Part shown: positions 1 to 8,010 of the stretch, piece by piece | Layout of the letters: every line of letters starts with the position of its first letter | How positions within the stretch are numbered: position 1 is the stretch's first letter | Assembly: GCA_963767685.1 (NCBI GenBank) | Contig: CAVYEZ010000005.1 | Coordinates: 124,001-188,000 of the forward strand | Length of the DNA stretch: 64,000 nucleotides | Origin: Trebonia sp963767685 | GTDB taxonomy: Bacteria; Actinomycetota; Actinomycetes; Streptosporangiales; Streptosporangiaceae | Direction: 5' to 3' | Program-made: the position numbers and the translations under genes | Notes under the pieces: generated by a model | The model's database searches: none | Told to the model about the DNA's origin: nothing | The model's input: only the letters and a program-made list of their open reading frames with translations

Positions 1-573
1 CAGGATCTGTCCACGCCAGGCATAACCGGGACGCACCGTCGCCGCTATGTGGTTAACCAGATCGCTCTGTGTGACGCCGCGGACCTCTATGACCTCATGC
101 CTCGTAGGATCGACCTCACCATCGTCTTCAATCGGGTAAATCCCGCTCTGCTCAAGCAGGCGAGTGATGCTGCTGTTCAGCCACCCAAAATCCGGGTTAT
201 CCCTCTGGTTGGCACATCGGTCGACGAGTCCGATCAGTTCACGCGAGATAGCGGGTGGGGCTGTTGGCGTGTCAGCAGTTCCCTGGCCTGTCTTCGTTGT
301 CTCGATGGCATGACGGAGCGCCGCGTTCTCGGCGCGGAGAGCGGCGAGTTCCCTCTGCATATCACGGCCGCGCTGGCTCGCGATGTCAAGCAGGCCGCGC
401 GCGGTTCCGAGGAGAGCCGCGGCATTCACCCGCTCAGGCTCAACTGATGCGCCCTCCTCACCGGCCAATGCCGCCGCGAGCATCACTACTTCGAAGGCGA
501 GCTGACGCACTGTCTCGGGTGTCGGAGAACCTCGACGCCACGGGCGGCGCTGCACAATATCGGAGAAGCTCAT
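1..573 (-). CDS. GrpE-like nucleotide exchange factor (3' end outside window)
   Basis: Open from the ATG at 573 to the window edge (191 codons, no stop). The middle (about residues 60-110) is helical and rich in Arg/Glu/Ala. The visible C-terminal part has the GrpE beta-domain pattern: EDDGEVDPTRHEVIEV followed by VRPGYAWRGQIL, which matches the family signature of an acidic Gly-x-x-Asp-Pro-x-x-His-Glu block and a Gly-Tyr...Gly block. GrpE releases ADP from Hsp70 (DnaK). The start codon directly abuts the TGA of the upstream dynamin-like gene in the same frame (TGA then ATG), so translation is probably coupled. An Hsp70-like gene is expected just beyond the left edge, as in other actinomycete Hsp70-GrpE-dynamin sets. 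This is a divergent paralogue rather than the housekeeping grpE. Confidence 0.75.
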   Translation of the reverse strand, partial: MSFSDIVQRRPWRRGSPTPETVRQLAFEVVMLAAALAGEEGASVEPERVNAAALLGTARGLLDIASQRGRDMQRELAALRAENAALRHAIETTKTGQGTADTPTAPPAISRELIGLVDRCANQRDNPDFGWLNSSITRLLEQSGIYPIEDDGEVDPTRHEVIEVRGVTQSDLVNHIAATVRPGYAWRGQIL

Positions 574-2214
574 TCAGTCCACCATTTCCAGGAACCTCAT
601 AGCCAAGCGGATACGGTGTGCGATGCCTTCATAGCTCCTGAGGACAGTACGCGCTACTTGTCTGCCGTGACGTTCTAGCAGCGGATCATTTGAGCGCATA
701 GTCCAGTAACGTACACGTTCCACTGCCCTGTCGGTGAGAACCGTCAACGAGGCATCGGCCGACAAGCCCAAGCGGCTGGCACAATGCGTTCCCCGCTCAC
801 CGGTAACTTCAAGCAAATCATTAATCTCTGACTCCGCGAAATCATTCAGCTGATGCCTATAATAGGCAGAAAGTGCCGCGATTTCTCCGAAACCCTGCTC
901 TGACCTCTCCAGCAGCTCGATTCGCTTGCCGATTTCCTCGATCAAAGGGCCTTCTCTGTCACGCTGAGCCGATAGAATCAACCGTACGGACCTGACGGCC
1001 TGACTCAGTTTAATAAGGGTAGCCCGGTTGCCGAAATGCCGACCTATGAGTTCGCGTACCTCGCTTACTCCGCTTTCCGTGAGAAGGTGGTTACGAACCT
1101 TTTCCGCAGTCAGACCCTCGCGTAGCGCCGCACAGGCGAGGTGGATTCCCCAGGGACCTAGCAGCACTAGCAGGCGACGCCGCGCGACCGCAGGAATCCA
1201 CTCCGCGGAACCAGCGAACTTCGCCTCGTCCGACAACTCCCTCGCCAGGCTTGCGGGATGGTTACGAGAAAGCTCTTCGAGCCAGGTCAGATGGTCCGCA
1301 TCGAGTTCGGCTGCCCCGGCCGCCACTCTCGCGGCGACCGGCACCACGACATAGAAATACTGGCGTATATCGGACCGACTGAAGTAGCGGTCGATGACCG
1401 TGCTCGCATGGTCGCGGAGCGGGTGATACGAGAGCGGATCGCCAGATCCGACCAGTTCCGAGCCCCCTGGCCAATAGTCATCGCACTTGCTGAGCACACC
1501 GAAGGCCTTCAGCGGCGTCAAGGAGTCCTGGCGGTTGCTGGAGAACTCGGAGAGAACCATCCGGTCCTGCTGATGGATCCCCCGGTCGAATAGGTACAGG
1601 ACCGCATCGGCCTGATCAAGCTCGGTGAAGCTTTCATTGGCGATGACACCGGGCCCGCTGACCATGTCATGGAAGGCCGCCCGCAGACTCGGGTCTATCG
1701 CGTCTATGTCAAGGCCAATTTGAGAAAGCGTTGCTGCCGAATCGGCCATGTGGACGCTGCCAAGGCCTGGCGTGTCAATAAGGTGCAGGTCACGGAGCAG
1801 TTGATTAGGCAAGCCAAAGGTCACTTTACGGACACGACGCAGGTCGGCCAGATATTGCGGGTCATAGCTCGTCCAGTGGGACAGTTCTTCGCGCGTAACC
1901 CTCCGCGCCGGAGTTCCGTCTCTGAAATGAACGACGATGGTCTCTGATTCCGCGAAGTGCAGCTCATTGATAGTGTACGTCAGTTCCTGACGACCGGTGG
2001 CCACTATTCGAGAGCCTAGCAGCGCGTTGACCAGGGTCGACTTCCCACGATTAACCTGACCCACGACCGCGAGCCGCATGGGCTCATCAAATCGCCGACC
2101 AACCGCACTCAAGGCCATTGCCAGCGGATCGGCGACGGGAAGCGACTGAACACATTCAGACAGCACCCGCCTTGCCCGAACGGATCCGAGGCTCGGCAGG
2201 ACGCCAGCACTCAT
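574..2214 (-). CDS. dynamin-family GTPase
   Basis: 546-residue large GTPase. G1 P-loop at residues 52-60 (GQVNRGKST), G3 DTPG at 147-150 and a G4-like SKCD at 242-245; the C-terminal 300 residues are helical, as in bacterial dynamin-like proteins that bind membranes or partner proteins. The ATG at 2214 is chosen because a strong ribosome binding site (GGGGAAGGGG, 2221-2230) sits 6 nt upstream; an in-frame ATG at 2283 lacks one. The gene runs directly into the GrpE-like gene, which suggests a chaperone-linked role. The exact function of these actinobacterial dynamin-like proteins next to GrpE/Hsp70 genes is not known to me. Confidence 0.85.
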   Translation of the reverse strand: MSAGVLPSLGSVRARRVLSECVQSLPVADPLAMALSAVGRRFDEPMRLAVVGQVNRGKSTLVNALLGSRIVATGRQELTYTINELHFAESETIVVHFRDGTPARRVTREELSHWTSYDPQYLADLRRVRKVTFGLPNQLLRDLHLIDTPGLGSVHMADSAATLSQIGLDIDAIDPSLRAAFHDMVSGPGVIANESFTELDQADAVLYLFDRGIHQQDRMVLSEFSSNRQDSLTPLKAFGVLSKCDDYWPGGSELVGSGDPLSYHPLRDHASTVIDRYFSRSDIRQYFYVVVPVAARVAAGAAELDADHLTWLEELSRNHPASLARELSDEAKFAGSAEWIPAVARRRLLVLLGPWGIHLACAALREGLTAEKVRNHLLTESGVSEVRELIGRHFGNRATLIKLSQAVRSVRLILSAQRDREGPLIEEIGKRIELLERSEQGFGEIAALSAYYRHQLNDFAESEINDLLEVTGERGTHCASRLGLSADASLTVLTDRAVERVRYWTMRSNDPLLERHGRQVARTVLRSYEGIAHRIRLAMRFLEMVD

Positions 2215-2553
2215 CCGGTTCCCCTTCCCCCTACCGGCAGCACCCGTCCCAAAGTAGCTTTGTAAGCCCGCCGGTCGCCCCACTCACTCTCTTTCCGCGA
2301 TCTTCGTTACCTTTCAGAAACAAGGCCCTCGCGCGTTAGGCAACAATGAACGGCGGGCGTACAGTGACTTCTTGCTGAGCGATAACAAGATACACCTTAG
2401 ATTTCTCGCAAGCTACTGAACGCCAAAATTACAGACCTGGGACGACCGAGCGCTTCAGAGGCGCATCGATGCCGGGGACAGACGCACGTGCGACCAACTC
2501 GATGATGCGCCCATGATCGCGCTGCGCGGCAAGTCCCGATAGGCTTTCCTCCT
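2215..2553. other. intergenic region between divergent genes
   Basis: 339 bases between the divergent dynamin-like and GntR genes. It is more A/T-rich than the surroundings near 2340-2420 and must hold both promoters. Apart from the GTPase ribosome binding site and the TAGGCT element before the GntR gene I see no coding potential and no strong repeat. Confidence 0.5.
2540..2545 (+). promoter_or_regulatory. candidate -10 element for leaderless GntR transcript
   Basis: TAGGCT lies 8 nt before the ATG at 2554, and no Shine-Dalgarno sequence is present (the preceding bases are pyrimidine-rich). This TANNNT-to-start spacing is the usual actinobacterial leaderless arrangement and recurs at several genes here. 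No convincing -35 was found. Confidence 0.35.
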
Positions 2554-3297
2554 ATGACTGAGTCCTCGCTGTACCGGAAGGTCGCCGAGGACATTAAGGC
2601 GGCCATCGCCGCCGGCGCCTACCCGCCGGGCGCGCTGCTGCCGTCGGAGTCCGAGCTCGCCGAGCGGTACTCGGTGTCGCGCGGCACGGTGCGCCAGGCG
2701 TTCGCCGCGCTGCGCGCCGACGGGGTGATCGCTTCGCGCCGCGGCGCCCGGCGCGTCGTCATCGGCGGGCCGCGGGTGCAGTCGTTCGGCGAGCTGCTGT
2801 CGTTCTCGCGCTGGGCCCGGGCGATCGGCGAGGAGCCGACCGGGCGGGTGGTGTCGCTGGAGCGGCGGCCCGCCACCGATTCCGAGGCCGCCCGGCTCGG
2901 CCTGCCCGAGGACGGGCTGGTGTACTTCCTGGTCCGGGTGCGGCTGCTGTCCGGGCGGCCGGTCATGCTGGAGCGCGCCGCCTACCCGGAGAAGGTCGGG
3001 GCCCTGGTGGCGGGCCTTGACCTGGCCGCCGACTCCATCGCCGCGCGCCTCGAGGAGCTCGGCGTCTTGTTCACCGACGCCGAGCACGTCATCGACGCGG
3101 TGCCCGCGTCGGCCGAGGACGCCCGCTGGCTCGGGATCCGGGCCGGGGTGCCGCTGCTGCGCGAGCGGCGGTTCACCACGGACCGTTCCGGAGTGCCCGT
3201 CGAGTGGTCGGACGACCGCTACCTGGGGACGGAGGCGGCATTCAGCGTGCGCAACTCCGTGGCGGTGAACGCGCTGTCCCGCACGCCCCGTTCGTAG
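2554..3297 (+). CDS. GntR family (HutC/UTRA) transcriptional regulator
   Basis: 247 residues. N-terminal winged helix-turn-helix at about 5-70 with the GntR signature (PPGALLPSESELAERYSVSR, then GTVRQAFAAL), followed by a UTRA effector-binding domain (about 85-240) whose end shows the typical RERRFTTDRSGVPVEWSDDRY pattern. It lies upstream of, and in the same direction as, an FAD oxidoreductase and a phosphonatase-like hydrolase. UTRA regulators in this context usually sense a phosphonate-related ligand, so it is probably the local repressor. Two near-identical sites just upstream of the oxidoreductase (3418-3431 and 3438-3451) resemble HutC-type half sites. Ligand and target are inferred. 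Confidence 0.9.
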   Translation: MTESSLYRKVAEDIKAAIAAGAYPPGALLPSESELAERYSVSRGTVRQAFAALRADGVIASRRGARRVVIGGPRVQSFGELLSFSRWARAIGEEPTGRVVSLERRPATDSEAARLGLPEDGLVYFLVRVRLLSGRPVMLERAAYPEKVGALVAGLDLAADSIAARLEELGVLFTDAEHVIDAVPASAEDARWLGIRAGVPLLRERRFTTDRSGVPVEWSDDRYLGTEAAFSVRNSVAVNALSRTPRS

Positions 3298-3342
3298 CGG
3301 TTCTCCCCGCCGGCGCCCGGACAAGCGTGCGACCGCACTTCC

Positions 3343-3360
3343 GCGCTTCTTGCTGTTATC
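3343..3360 (+). repeat. 18-bp intergenic motif, copy 1
   Basis: GCGCTTCTTGCTGTTATC. Two further copies, each matching at 16 of 18 positions, occur at 27108-27125 and 27171-27188; TGCTGTTATC is identical in all three. Function unknown. Confidence 0.6.
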
Positions 3361-3415
3361 AAGGGCTCCGGGCGCCGTGGCGAAGACTTGGGAACGTGCC
3401 GGCGGCTAACCCAAC

Positions 3416-3451
3416 TTGGCTATACAAGTTTCCGAATGGCTACACTAGTTG
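3416..3451 (+). promoter_or_regulatory. promoter with two direct operator-like repeats
   Basis: Direct repeats GGCTATACAAGTTT (3418-3431) and GGCTACACTAGTTG (3438-3451) start 20 nt apart, about two helical turns. The second contains TACACT (3441-3446), a -10-like element exactly 7 nt before a GTG at 3454; TTGGCT (3416-3421) may be the -35 with a long 19-nt spacer. A/C-TAC-A-AGT half sites are typical of HutC-type GntR repressors, so bound regulator would block the promoter. Operator assignment is inferred. Confidence 0.5.
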
Positions 3452-3453
3452 CC

Positions 3454-4622
3454 GTGATAGATGCTTCTGGGCGGGTTGTCATTGTCGGCGGCGGGATTAT
3501 CGGCACGATGCACGCGGTCATGGCGCGGCGGCGCGGGCTGGCGGTCACGCACCTGGAACGTGAACAGGAAGGGCGCGGCGCGAGCGTCAGGAACTTCGGC
3601 CTCGTCTGGGTGAGCGGGCGGCGGGCCGGCCCGAGCTCGCCCTCGCGCTGCGCGCCCGCGAGTTGTGGGAGTCGATCGCGGCCGACGCTCCGGGGACCGG
3701 GTTCCGGCCGGCCGGGTCGCTGACCATCGCGACGACCGGGTCGGAGCTTGCCGTGATGCGGGAGGCAGCCGAACTGCCCGACGCGAAGCAGCGCGAGTTC
3801 GAGGTCCTCTCCGCCGGTGACGTGCGGGAGGTCAACCCGGCGCTGCGCGGTGAGTTCCTCGGCGGGCTGTGGTGCCGGGCCGACGCGATCGTGGAGCCGC
3901 GGGTGGCACTGCCCGCGCTGCGGGCCTGGCTGGCCTCGGCCGGCGGGCCCGGCTACGAGTGGCTGCCGGGGCGGGAAGCCGTCGAGGTGGCCGCGAACGG
4001 AGTGCGTGACCAGCTGGGCCAGTGGCACCGGGGCGACCTGGTGGTGCTGTGCACGGGGGCGAACTTCACCGGCGTCGCCGGGCCGCACCTGGCCGCCTCC
4101 GGCGCGCTCGCGGGCGCCCAGGCCGGTCAAGCACCGGGATCCGGCCGCGCGGGGCTGCGGCGGGTGCGGCTGCAGATGCTGCAGACGCGCCCGTTCCCCG
4201 GCCGGTTGCTCACCTCGGTCGCCGACGGCGACTCGCTGCGCTACTACCCCGCCTACGACGTCCCGTCGCTGTCGTCGCTGCCGCCCCAGGCGGCGGTGGC
4301 CGCCGAGAACCGGGCCCAGCTGCTCATGGTGCAGCGCCTCGACGGGTCGCTGACCATCGGGGACACCCACGAGTACGACGAGCCGTTCGCGTTCGACGTG
4401 GACTCCGCCGCGTACGAGCACCTGCTCGCGCGCGCCTCGGCGCTGCTCGGCGCGGAGCTGCCGCCGGTACAGCGGCGCTGGGCGGGCGTCTACAGTGAGG
4501 TGACCGGCACCACGGCGCTCTACCACCGAAGCTCCGTCGGCCCCGGCGTGGTCCTCGTGACCGGCCCGGGCGGGCGCGGCATGACCTGCTCCCCCGCGAT
4601 CGCCGAGGAGACCTTCCTGTGA
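3454..4622 (+). pseudogene. FAD-dependent oxidoreductase, TIGR03364 type (phosphonate-linked); one frameshift
   Basis: Glycine-oxidase-like (DAO fold) flavoprotein. The Rossmann motif VVIVGGGIIGTMHA follows the start, and the C-terminus carries DGSLTIGDTHEYDEPFAFD and a VTGPGGRGMT flavin motif. TIGR03364 proteins neighbour phosphonatase-like hydrolases, and relatives oxidise N-methylated 2-aminoethylphosphonate to phosphonoacetaldehyde. The reading frame breaks near 3629: upstream codons read ...FGLVWVSGRRAG, then the protein continues one frame over as PELALALRARELW. Adding one G to the GGCCGGCCC run restores it, so one base is missing. The leaderless GTG at 3454 is preferred; ATG 3436 is possible. 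The end overlaps the next gene by GTGA. Either an assembly error or a recent mutation. Confidence 0.75.
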
Positions 4623-5305
4623 GCCGTTTCTCTGTCATCTGCCTCGACATGGCCGGCACGACCATCCGCGACGGCAACTCGGTCATGGCGGCGTTCGCCG
4701 CCGCGATCGCCAGCAGGAACCTGACGGCCCGCGGCTTCAACAGCGCGATGCAGTACGCGCGGGCGACGATGGGCCAGTCGAAGATCGAGGTATTCCGGCA
4801 CATCCTCGGCGAGGAGGACGCGGCGCGGGCCGCCAACGCCACGTTCGAGAAGCATTACGCGGGCGCGGTCGCGGGCGGGGAGATCTCGCCGATGCCTGGC
4901 GCGGTCGAGCTGTTCGCCGCCTGCCGGGACGCGGGGACCCGGGTATGCCTGTCCACCGGCTTCGCCCCCGTCACCCGCGACGCGATCGTGGACGCCCTCG
5001 GCTGGCGGTCCGTGGCCGACCTGTTCCTGTCCCCGGCCGACGCCGGGCGCGGCAGGCCCTGGCCGGACATGCCGCTGACCGCGCTGCTCCGGCTGGGCGG
5101 CGACTCCGTGGCGTCCCTCGCCGTCGTCGGCGACACCCCCGCCGACGTCGAGTGCGGCCTGCGCGCGGGCGCGGGCCTCGTCGTGGGCGTGCTCTCCGGC
5201 GACTCGGCGCGCGCCGACCTCGAGGCGGTGCCCGCGGCCGCCGGCCTGCCGGGCCGCCCGCTGATCCTGGACTCGGTCGCCGACCTGCTCCCCCACCTCG
5301 GCTGA
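4619..5305 (+). CDS. phosphonatase-like HAD hydrolase (PhnX-related, TIGR03351 type)
   Basis: 228 residues, GTG start overlapping the oxidoreductase stop by GTGA. HAD motif I is D10-M-A-G-T-T, matching the D-x-A-G-T form of phosphonoacetaldehyde hydrolase rather than the common DxDGT. M51-G-Q-S-K55 aligns by eye with the MGxxK block that carries the Schiff-base lysine of PhnX, so the key lysine appears present. Motif IV is VVGDTPADVECGLRAG. PhnX cleaves phosphonoacetaldehyde to acetaldehyde and phosphate. With the FAD enzyme supplying the aldehyde, the pair could degrade N-substituted aminoethylphosphonate without a PhnW transaminase; none is seen here. Exact substrate is inferred. Confidence 0.85.
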   Translation: MSRFSVICLDMAGTTIRDGNSVMAAFAAAIASRNLTARGFNSAMQYARATMGQSKIEVFRHILGEEDAARAANATFEKHYAGAVAGGEISPMPGAVELFAACRDAGTRVCLSTGFAPVTRDAIVDALGWRSVADLFLSPADAGRGRPWPDMPLTALLRLGGDSVASLAVVGDTPADVECGLRAGAGLVVGVLSGDSARADLEAVPAAAGLPGRPLILDSVADLLPHLG

Positions 5306-5364
5306 GTTCGCGGCACGGAAAGGGCGGGTCACCGGGGCGCAGTCCGGCAACCCGCCCGCCTGGT

Positions 5365-5404
5365 CCGGGCGGGCGCGGGCGCCACCCCGCCCGCGCCCGC
5401 CCGG
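5365..5404. terminator. 17-bp hairpin, bidirectional terminator
   Basis: Left arm 5365-5381 and right arm 5388-5404 are perfectly complementary (17 bp, 6-nt loop CCACCC, all G/C). It lies between the convergent stops of the phosphonatase-like gene (5305) and the membrane protein gene (5412). No U-tract follows, as is common for high-G+C actinobacterial terminators. Confidence 0.8.
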
Positions 5405-5411
5405 GGCTCGT

Positions 5412-6977
5412 TCACCGCGCGTTGCGCGCGCGGACCTCCGACTGGATGATGCTCATCGCGTGATCGTTGCCCTTCCAGGCGATCTTGCCGCCCGAGGACA
5501 CGAAGCTCTCCCCGCCGAATTGCGTCGTGACCTCAAGCTGCTCTCCGTTGACGATCGACACGGTGAACTGGTGCATCGACGAGATGTCCTTCTTCTTCTG
5601 CCCCTCGCCGACAAGGACGAGGTTCGCCAGGTCTTCGATCTTCTTGGAGGCGGGAGTGGAGACGGACGAGACGCCGACGATGTTGCCCCAGTGATACTGG
5701 CGGGTCTCGTCCGCCAGCAGGTCGCCAGTGGCGAATTCAAGTACGCACCGATAGGTGCTGACCACCTGCCGGGTGAGGAAGAGGATCAGCACGTTGTAGT
5801 GGTTAGCCCGCACCTGGCCGTCCGCCCCCACCCGCAGGGCGAGCCGTCCGTTGCGGGTGTCGCTGAGCGCCGGAACGCCGACCACGACGATCGGCGGCGT
5901 GATCAGGTCGCTGAGGGCGAGGTCTTCGTCGAGCCGCACCTGGAGCTTGCGCGCGCCCTTGCGGGTGATGTCCGCCGTGTCGTCCCGCAGCCACGCGTCA
6001 AGCTCGGCGTCGGCCGGCTTCGGCTCGGCCGCTTCCCACGCCTTCCGGAACTTCTGGTACTTCTTGTACTGGTCGTACCCCTTCTTGGCGACCCAGGCGG
6101 CGCCCGCGACCAGGACCACCGCGAAGAGGCTCTGGCTGACGATCGCCAGGATCACGAGGAGCGCCGCGCCGCCGAAGAGCATCGCGTGCAGGGCCGGGTT
6201 GACCTGGTCCGGGGTCTTCGTGAAGTACTTGATGACCTTGGTCCGGCGGTCCGCGGCGATGACGCGCGGACCTTCGTCGCCGGCCACGGCGTGCGTGGCG
6301 TAGCCGTGGCTGGCGGCCAGGGCGGCCATCTCGCGCCAGGTCTGGCCTTCGGCCGCGCCCAGGTGCATGGACAGGTCCTCGAGGTCCCTGGGCGCGACGT
6401 ACCCGAGGCTGCCGCGCAAGTCCTGCGCCTGCGGCGGCCCGGTGGGAATGCCTCGCTCGTCGTAGAAGTCTTCCTTGACGACGGCGAGCACGACGTCGGC
6501 CATCGCGGCCACGGACGTGCCGTACCCCTGGGTCCGCGCGCTTTCCAGTTGGGCCTCAACCTGGCGGATGACCTCGCTCGAGTGATAGCTCGGCCGGGCC
6601 CCGTTGAGCAGCCCGAGAACGATGTAGACGTGCGCTTTCGCGGCCCGCGGCTCATCGCCTTGCGCGTCGGCGGCGGCATCGGCCGACTCGGCCGTGCTGA
6701 GGAAGTCCGAGAACCGCGCCACCACCTGCGCGTACTCGCGGTGTTTCAAGGCCTCGAGGCCGCCCCTGAACAGGTCCTGCATGTGCTGGTACACATTGAA
6801 CGTCATCGAGCCGCTGCCGGTGTTGTTGTACTGCTGGCCGCGCGCGTTGTTGTACTGGGTTCCGTTATTGTTGGTGAACTGCGGACCGCCATTGCTGTTA
6901 TATTGCGGCCCACCTTGGTTCGCGATTACTCTTTCACCCTGGTTTCCCTGCTCATACCAGCGAGGCTGGTCATTCAT
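5412..6977 (-). CDS. membrane protein with N-terminal NQG/QYNN repeats
   Basis: 521 residues, family unknown to me. Residues 11-56 are Asn/Gln/Gly-rich with imperfect repeats (VIANQGGPQYN, GGPQFTNN, NGTQYNNA, RGQQYNNT), which could form a beta-solenoid or amyloid-like stack. Residues 60-260 look alpha-helical, possibly TPR-like. A hydrophobic hairpin of two transmembrane segments lies at about 263-298, followed by a basic stretch and a 200-residue C-terminal domain presumably on the same side of the membrane. The ATG overlaps the upstream SARP gene stop by 8 nt and has the ribosome binding site AGGGGGA, so the two are co-translated. The N-terminal motif is shared with the C-terminus of that SARP protein (NxGxxVxANQGxxQ), which suggests that the two proteins assemble through it. 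Confidence 0.75.
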   Translation of the reverse strand: MNDQPRWYEQGNQGERVIANQGGPQYNSNGGPQFTNNNGTQYNNARGQQYNNTGSGSMTFNVYQHMQDLFRGGLEALKHREYAQVVARFSDFLSTAESADAAADAQGDEPRAAKAHVYIVLGLLNGARPSYHSSEVIRQVEAQLESARTQGYGTSVAAMADVVLAVVKEDFYDERGIPTGPPQAQDLRGSLGYVAPRDLEDLSMHLGAAEGQTWREMAALAASHGYATHAVAGDEGPRVIAADRRTKVIKYFTKTPDQVNPALHAMLFGGAALLVILAIVSQSLFAVVLVAGAAWVAKKGYDQYKKYQKFRKAWEAAEPKPADAELDAWLRDDTADITRKGARKLQVRLDEDLALSDLITPPIVVVGVPALSDTRNGRLALRVGADGQVRANHYNVLILFLTRQVVSTYRCVLEFATGDLLADETRQYHWGNIVGVSSVSTPASKKIEDLANLVLVGEGQKKKDISSMHQFTVSIVNGEQLEVTTQFGGESFVSSGGKIAWKGNDHAMSIIQSEVRARNAR

Positions 6978-8010
6978 CTGATCCCCCTAGGTTGACATGC
7001 TGTGTGCCCTGGTTGGCGACGACGGTGCGTCCAATGTTGTGTTGTGAGAAATTCGCTCGTGAGTTGAAACCGTCAACGAACTGAGGCTCTCGGCCGCCCT
7101 GTTCGCGCGGGCCTGCGCCGGTCTCTGATCCGCCGTCGCCATGCTCGCCGTCTTCTTCCCGGCCGCTATCCGTGGCCGTCGGCACGAGATCGGCCGGGCC
7201 GGCCGCGAGTTCTTGCGGATAATCGAGGCCGGGATCCTGGTTTAGGATCTTCTTTTCCAGCATGCGAAGCTCCCTCCCTGCTTCTGCTCCATTTCTCTTC
7301 AGTGACTCGACGGTGCGCTGGTAGGCGCGCAGCGCCTCGGACTGGCGCCCGCACCGGTAGTAGGCGCGCATCAGCAGCGCGGTGAGCCGCTCGTCGTCCC
7401 GCCCGGCCTCGTCGGCGTCGGCGAGGCCGGCGAACTCCGCGAGCACCCGCTGGGCGCCGCCTCGCCGGAACTCGGCTCCGGCCAGCTCGACCAGGAGGTC
7501 CCGGTGCTCCCCGTGCAGGGTCAGCCGGTAGTCCTCGGCCCAGTGCCCGGTCACGCCGACGAGCGGCTCTCCGCCGCCAAGCAGCGTCGTCTCCGGTCCC
7601 CACTCGCGCAGCGCGTCGCGCGCGAGCGTGACGGCAAGGTCGTCGTCCTGGCGGAAATGCGCGCGCGCCCTGGATGCCTTCGCCCGGAACCTGAGCACGT
7701 CAACGGCGTCCCTGGGCACTTGCAAGCGGTAACCGCCGCCCGTCGCTGCCACGACGTTCTCGCCCGCCTCCCGTGCGCCCCGCAGCGCCGCGCGGACTCG
7801 GTAGGCGCAGGTGTGCAGCCGTGCCCGCGGGTCGGCGGGCGGGTACCCGTCCCAGAGCCGTGCCTCCATCCTGGTCATCCCGACGGGCTGCCCCGCGTCG
7901 AGGGCAAGGATGGCGACGAACAGCCGGTGCATCGGCTGAAGGAGCGCGAGCAGGTTGCCTTCCGTGCCGTCCGCGTGCGCGGTGACCTCCCCTAGCAGGC
8001 TGATGCGCAT
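6970..8010 (-). CDS. SARP/AfsR-type regulator with BTAD domain and C-terminal NQG motif
   Basis: 346 residues. An OmpR-like winged helix spans about 1-100 (ends ATGGGYRLQVP), followed by a bacterial transcriptional activation (BTAD) helical repeat domain at about 105-255 (LLMRAYYRCGRQSEALRAYQ). A charged Glu/Gly linker leads to a short tail from residue 325, NIGRTVVANQGTQHVN, nearly the same as the N-terminal motif of the co-translated membrane protein. SARP proteins normally activate secondary metabolism genes; here no biosynthetic cluster is adjacent. ATG at 8010 has AGGGGGAC upstream. The motif pair suggests regulation through direct assembly at the membrane; that is inference. Confidence 0.85.
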   Translation of the reverse strand: MRISLLGEVTAHADGTEGNLLALLQPMHRLFVAILALDAGQPVGMTRMEARLWDGYPPADPRARLHTCAYRVRAALRGAREAGENVVAATGGGYRLQVPRDAVDVLRFRAKASRARAHFRQDDDLAVTLARDALREWGPETTLLGGGEPLVGVTGHWAEDYRLTLHGEHRDLLVELAGAEFRRGGAQRVLAEFAGLADADEAGRDDERLTALLMRAYYRCGRQSEALRAYQRTVESLKRNGAEAGRELRMLEKKILNQDPGLDYPQELAAGPADLVPTATDSGREEDGEHGDGGSETGAGPREQGGREPQFVDGFNSRANFSQHNIGRTVVANQGTQHVNLGGSDE

